A program made the position numbers and the translations under genes. A DNA stretch of 64,000 nucleotides from Cohnella fermenti (GTDB taxonomy: Bacteria; Bacillota; Bacilli; Paenibacillales; Paenibacillaceae). Positions 61,108-64,000 of this stretch are shown here, piece after piece; the stretch's first letter is position 1; every line of letters starts with the position of its first letter. The notes below the pieces were generated by a model that worked only from the letters and a program-made list of their open reading frames with translations, had not been told where the DNA came from and did not search any database. The DNA lies in contig NZ_SSOB01000013.1 in assembly GCF_004801405.1 (NCBI RefSeq), positions 1 through 64,000 on the forward strand, in the 5' to 3' direction.

Positions 61108-61455
61108 TCAACCCTCCGGCCGAGCGGTCACCTGACCGTCCTGCAAGTACGCCCGCAGCGACGGATCGTTGCGCAGCTTGACGTTGCCGAGCTTCGCCTC
61201 CTGCTCCGACAGCAGCGTGAACTTCCAGCGGCCCAGATCCCGCACCTGCTCCCATTCCGCCGCGTGCCGCTCCTTGACGATCGCCTCCGGGGAGAGCGCC
61301 CGGAAGCGCCCCGATCCCATCAACGCGTCGAAGCGCTTCTCCTCGCCCGGCTCCTCGTCCCAGAGCAGAAGACCGTAGAACGGCAGGCCATGGGCGTTCG
61401 TCTGCATGCCCGCGAGCAGCTCGCCGTTCACTGAATGCCTAAGCGCGTAGGGCAC
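61108..61455 (-). CDS. Small hypothetical protein beside oxidoreductase operon
   Basis: A 115-residue protein starting MPYALRHSVNGELLAGMQTNAHGLPFYG, with LLLWDEEPGEEKRFDALM in the middle and a Lys/Arg-rich second half. No signal peptide or cysteine, and no recognised fold. It begins 14 bp after the oxidoreductase stop and is probably the last gene of that operon, which hints at an accessory role. Confidence 0.6.
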   Translation of the reverse strand: MPYALRHSVNGELLAGMQTNAHGLPFYGLLLWDEEPGEEKRFDALMGSGRFRALSPEAIVKERHAAEWEQVRDLGRWKFTLLSEQEAKLGNVKLRNDPSLRAYLQDGQVTARPEG

Positions 61456-61469
61456 ATTCGCTCACCGCC

Positions 61470-63818
61470 TCACAGATAAGGATGCTCATGCTTTGCCTTG
61501 AGCACCGTCCACCGCCGCTCGATCTCGCTCTCGAATTCGCGCAGCGTCGCCTCGTTCTCGGGTTTGGACAGGTGCCTCGTCTTTCCCATCATTTTCAGCC
61601 AATCGATGACCTGGACCTTCTTGCCCTTCTCCTCCGGGTTGTACGTGATCGCCGTGACGCCCCGCTCCACCTCGTACAGAGGGAAGAAGCACGAATTGAC
61701 CGCCTGGTCGATAATCGTCGAGCCGTCCTGGTCCTCCGACAGCCAGTTGAGCGGACAGGTGATCAGAATCTTGCCGTACACAAGCCCTTCGTTCTGCGCA
61801 TACCATTGCGCCTTGGCCGCCTTGCGCACCAGGTCGATCGGATACGCCTCGCTTCCCGTGAATACGTAAGGAATGTTCGTGGCCGCCATGATCTGCGCCG
61901 TGTCCTTGTGGTGGAACACCTTGCCCGCCTGCTGCTTGCCGACGTTCGACGTCGACGTCCGATGCCCGAGCGGCGTCGAATACGACAACTGCGCTCCCGT
62001 GTTCATGTAGCCTTCGTTGTCATACTCCAGAATGATCATCTTGTGGCCCCGCAGCGCCGCCCCGATCGCCGGTCCCATGCCGATGTCCATGCCGCCGTCG
62101 CCCGTGATCATGACGAACGTGAAGTCGTCCTTCAGCCCCAGGTGGTCGAGCTCGCCGCGCCGCTTGCGCTCATGGAACATCTCGACGACGCCCGACAGCG
62201 TGGCCGCCCCGTTCTGGAACAGGTTGTGGATGTACGTCGCCTTGTGCGCGGAGTACGGATAGCCGGTCGTGACGACCATGGCGCAGCCGGTGTGGAAGAG
62301 CGCGACCATGTCCCCCTCGATGCCCTTGAAGAACAGCTCCAATCCGGAGAAAATCCCGCAGCCCGGACAGGCCCCGTGCCCCGGAGCGATCCGCTTCGGC
62401 TTCTTGGTGAGATTGCGCAGCGGCGGCACGCGGACGTTCAGCTTGCCGCTCGCCTCGTCGGGGGTTACGGTGATCAGGCCGGTCTTCAGCTCCTCGAACT
62501 TCATCGGCTCCAGCACCCGCTTCGGCGCCTTGGCCGGATCGCCCGGCGTATGTCCGTGGTAATCGAACGGCTTGACGACTCGTGCCGCATCTGCCGCTGT
62601 ACCCGGAGTCGCTGTTCCCGAACCGCTCCCCGCCGCCGCGATCGCCGCCTCGAACAGCTTCAGCCCGTCCTCCGCGTAGAAGTCTTTGCCTCCAAGTCCG
62701 TAGATGCGGCTTACGACCTTCGTCGTATGGTTCTCGTACGTCTGCAGCGCCGCCTTCACCTCAAGCGTCATGTTGCCGCCGTGTCCGCCGTACGAGTCGG
62801 CCCGGTCGCCGACCGTCACCGCCTTCACCCCGCGCAGCGCGTCCGCGAGCTGCCGGGCCGGGAACGGGCGAATGATGTTCGGCGAGATCGCCCCCGCCTT
62901 CACGCCCTGCTCCCGGAGCTGGTCGACGACGTCCTTGACGATCTCCGCCGACGAGTTCAGCAGGAACACCGCAACTTCGGCGTCGTCCATCCGATACAGG
63001 TCGAGAATCGGGTAATCGCGTCCGGTCAGCTCCGCGTATTCCCGGCGAATGCGGTCGTACACCGCTTCCGCCCGGTACATCGCCATCGACTGCTGGTAGC
63101 AGTTGTTGATGTAATCCGGCTCGTTCATGTACGGGCCGACCGTAATCGGATTGTCGCGGTCGAGCACGTGCGCGAACCCTTCCGGCGGCTTCTCGCCGAC
63201 GAACGCCTGCACGTCCTCGCGGTTCGCGAACGTCATGACGCGGCGCTTCTGGTGGCTCGTGAAGTAGCCGTCCGAGGCAACGAGCACCGGAAGCCGCACC
63301 TCGGGGTCCTCCGCCAGCTTCAGCGCGAGGATGTTCATGTCGTACACCGCCTGCGGGTCGCGGCACAGCACGATCGGCCAGCCGGTGTTGAGCGCGAAGT
63401 ACAGGTCCGAATGGTCGCCGTGAATGTCGAGCGGACCGGACACGGAGCGGCAGACGAGGTTCATGACCATCGGGAAGCGCGTCCCCGACTGGACGGGCAT
63501 CTGCTCGAGCATGTACAGATAGCCGTTCGCGCTCGTTGCGTTGAAGACGCGCCCGCCCGCCGTCGAGGCGCCGTAGCAGACGCCGGCGGAGCCGTGCTCC
63601 CCGTCCGCCGGGATCAGCACGATGTCGTGCTGGCCGTTCGCCTTCATCAGATCGAGGAATTGGGCCACTTCGGTCGAAGGCGATATGGGAAAATACCCCA
63701 TGATATGATAGTTGATCTGGTGCGCGGCGTAAGCGGCCATCTCGTTGCCGGATTCGTAGACGACTCGTTGCTCGACCTTGCCCTTGGGGGCGGCCGTCTT
63801 GCTCATGTCAATCGCCAT
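61470..63818 (-). CDS. 2-oxoacid:ferredoxin oxidoreductase, fused alpha-beta
   Basis: A 782-residue thiamine-diphosphate enzyme that combines the alpha (pyrimidine-binding, about 15-400) and beta (diphosphate-binding, about 500-770) parts of pyruvate or branched-chain ketoacid ferredoxin oxidoreductases. The beta part has the cluster motif HGACPGCGIFSGLELF with further Cys (TGCAM) and the TPP site GDGGMDIGMGPAIGAALRG. A Gly/Ala/Ser-rich linker (AAAGSGSGTATPGTAADAA) marks the fusion. ATG 63818 follows GGGGGGAG; 20 bp from the upstream ferredoxin-type gene. Substrate not settled by sequence. Confidence 0.85.
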   Translation of the reverse strand: MAIDMSKTAAPKGKVEQRVVYESGNEMAAYAAHQINYHIMGYFPISPSTEVAQFLDLMKANGQHDIVLIPADGEHGSAGVCYGASTAGGRVFNATSANGYLYMLEQMPVQSGTRFPMVMNLVCRSVSGPLDIHGDHSDLYFALNTGWPIVLCRDPQAVYDMNILALKLAEDPEVRLPVLVASDGYFTSHQKRRVMTFANREDVQAFVGEKPPEGFAHVLDRDNPITVGPYMNEPDYINNCYQQSMAMYRAEAVYDRIRREYAELTGRDYPILDLYRMDDAEVAVFLLNSSAEIVKDVVDQLREQGVKAGAISPNIIRPFPARQLADALRGVKAVTVGDRADSYGGHGGNMTLEVKAALQTYENHTTKVVSRIYGLGGKDFYAEDGLKLFEAAIAAAGSGSGTATPGTAADAARVVKPFDYHGHTPGDPAKAPKRVLEPMKFEELKTGLITVTPDEASGKLNVRVPPLRNLTKKPKRIAPGHGACPGCGIFSGLELFFKGIEGDMVALFHTGCAMVVTTGYPYSAHKATYIHNLFQNGAATLSGVVEMFHERKRRGELDHLGLKDDFTFVMITGDGGMDIGMGPAIGAALRGHKMIILEYDNEGYMNTGAQLSYSTPLGHRTSTSNVGKQQAGKVFHHKDTAQIMAATNIPYVFTGSEAYPIDLVRKAAKAQWYAQNEGLVYGKILITCPLNWLSEDQDGSTIIDQAVNSCFFPLYEVERGVTAITYNPEEKGKKVQVIDWLKMMGKTRHLSKPENEATLREFESEIERRWTVLKAKHEHPYL

Positions 63819-63837
63819 GGAATGCTCCCCCCCTTCC

Positions 63838-64000
63838 TCAAGAGATCGCGAGATTGAAGCGGTGCGGAACGCGGCTGCCGTCGGCATAGCCCTCAACCTC
63901 GAACTCTCCGGAGAGCGCGGAGGTCGGACACGCCTGAACGCACTTCAGGCAGCCCTTGCAGTATTGGTAGTCGATGCCCTGCAGGAACATCTGCGGCCGC
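63838..64000 (-). CDS. 4Fe-4S subunit of oxidoreductase, partial
   Basis: Only the last 54 codons are inside the window. They contain a ferredoxin motif CKGCLKCVQACP (one complete 4Fe-4S site with the terminal Cys-Pro) and end in VPHRFNLAIS. The gene continues beyond 64000. It lies 20 bp upstream of the fused alpha-beta gene, so it is likely the delta or gamma-delta subunit that passes electrons to ferredoxin. Confidence 0.85.
   Translation of the reverse strand, partial: RPQMFLQGIDYQYCKGCLKCVQACPTSALSGEFEVEGYADGSRVPHRFNLAIS

Overview
The window looks like a chromosomal segment of a spore-forming, moderately GC-rich Gram-positive bacterium, most likely in the Paenibacillaceae (Paenibacillus or Cohnella type). 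The pointers are a gerB-gerA-gerC germinant receptor operon, CcpN with its PPDK regulatory partner, KimA behind a ydaO-type c-di-AMP riboswitch, XerS, HelD, strong AGGAGG ribosome binding sites, and Zur boxes of the Bacillus 7-1-7 type. This assignment is inferred from gene content only.

Layout. 1-820 is an AT-rich patch with nested hairpins and an orphan gene that looks acquired. 917-14410 is a zinc-limitation island, all on the minus strand: znuCBA uptake, two ZagA/YciC-type metallochaperones, a third COG0523 GTPase, the Fur-family regulator Zur, zinc-free ribosomal protein copies (L33, S14), a DUF3024-like protein with an AAA+ ATPase, a CzcO-like flavoprotein fused to a Cys tail, a FeoB-like GTPase-permease, and the YcgR/YcgQ permease pair. 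Zur boxes precede znuC, both zagA genes and ycgR. 14682-15796 is the adaptive alkylation response (adaA-adaB), followed by uppP. 17000-22733 is a complete two-gene RADAR anti-phage system (rdrA AAA+ ATPase, rdrB adenosine deaminase), AT-richer than its neighbours.

23024-31590 holds kimA under c-di-AMP control, a divergent MFS exporter/LysR pair, and the class Ib ribonucleotide reductase operon nrdIEF behind a cobalamin riboswitch. 31846-43210 carries a lipoprotein, a thiamine-binding YqgV-type protein, xerS, a kinase-fold phosphotransferase, a GH18 glycosidase, a GNAT enzyme, an HD hydrolase, gluQ, and signalling genes (a two-component pair, an orphan response regulator and a stand-alone LuxR-type HTH protein). 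43264-45762 is a gluconeogenesis control operon (ccpN, PPDK regulator, glpX). 46895-64000 holds PAP2 and metallophosphoesterase genes, helD, a universal stress protein, the ger operon, a fourth COG0523 GTPase, an SRAP-family protein with altered catalytic residues, a large TPR protein, two small uncharacterised genes and a 2-oxoacid:ferredoxin oxidoreductase operon cut by the window end.

Two observations stand out. One is the RADAR locus in a Gram-positive chromosome with its own palindromic promoter elements. The other is a roughly 200-bp dispersed intergenic element, present three times (33201-33396 and 60839-61030 in one orientation, 46194-46392 in the other), that carries four 16-bp palindromes spaced 51-52 bp apart, about five helical turns. 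A two-palindrome relative sits at 55826-55915. I do not recognise this element as a named family. No CRISPR array, transposase, tRNA or rRNA gene was seen.
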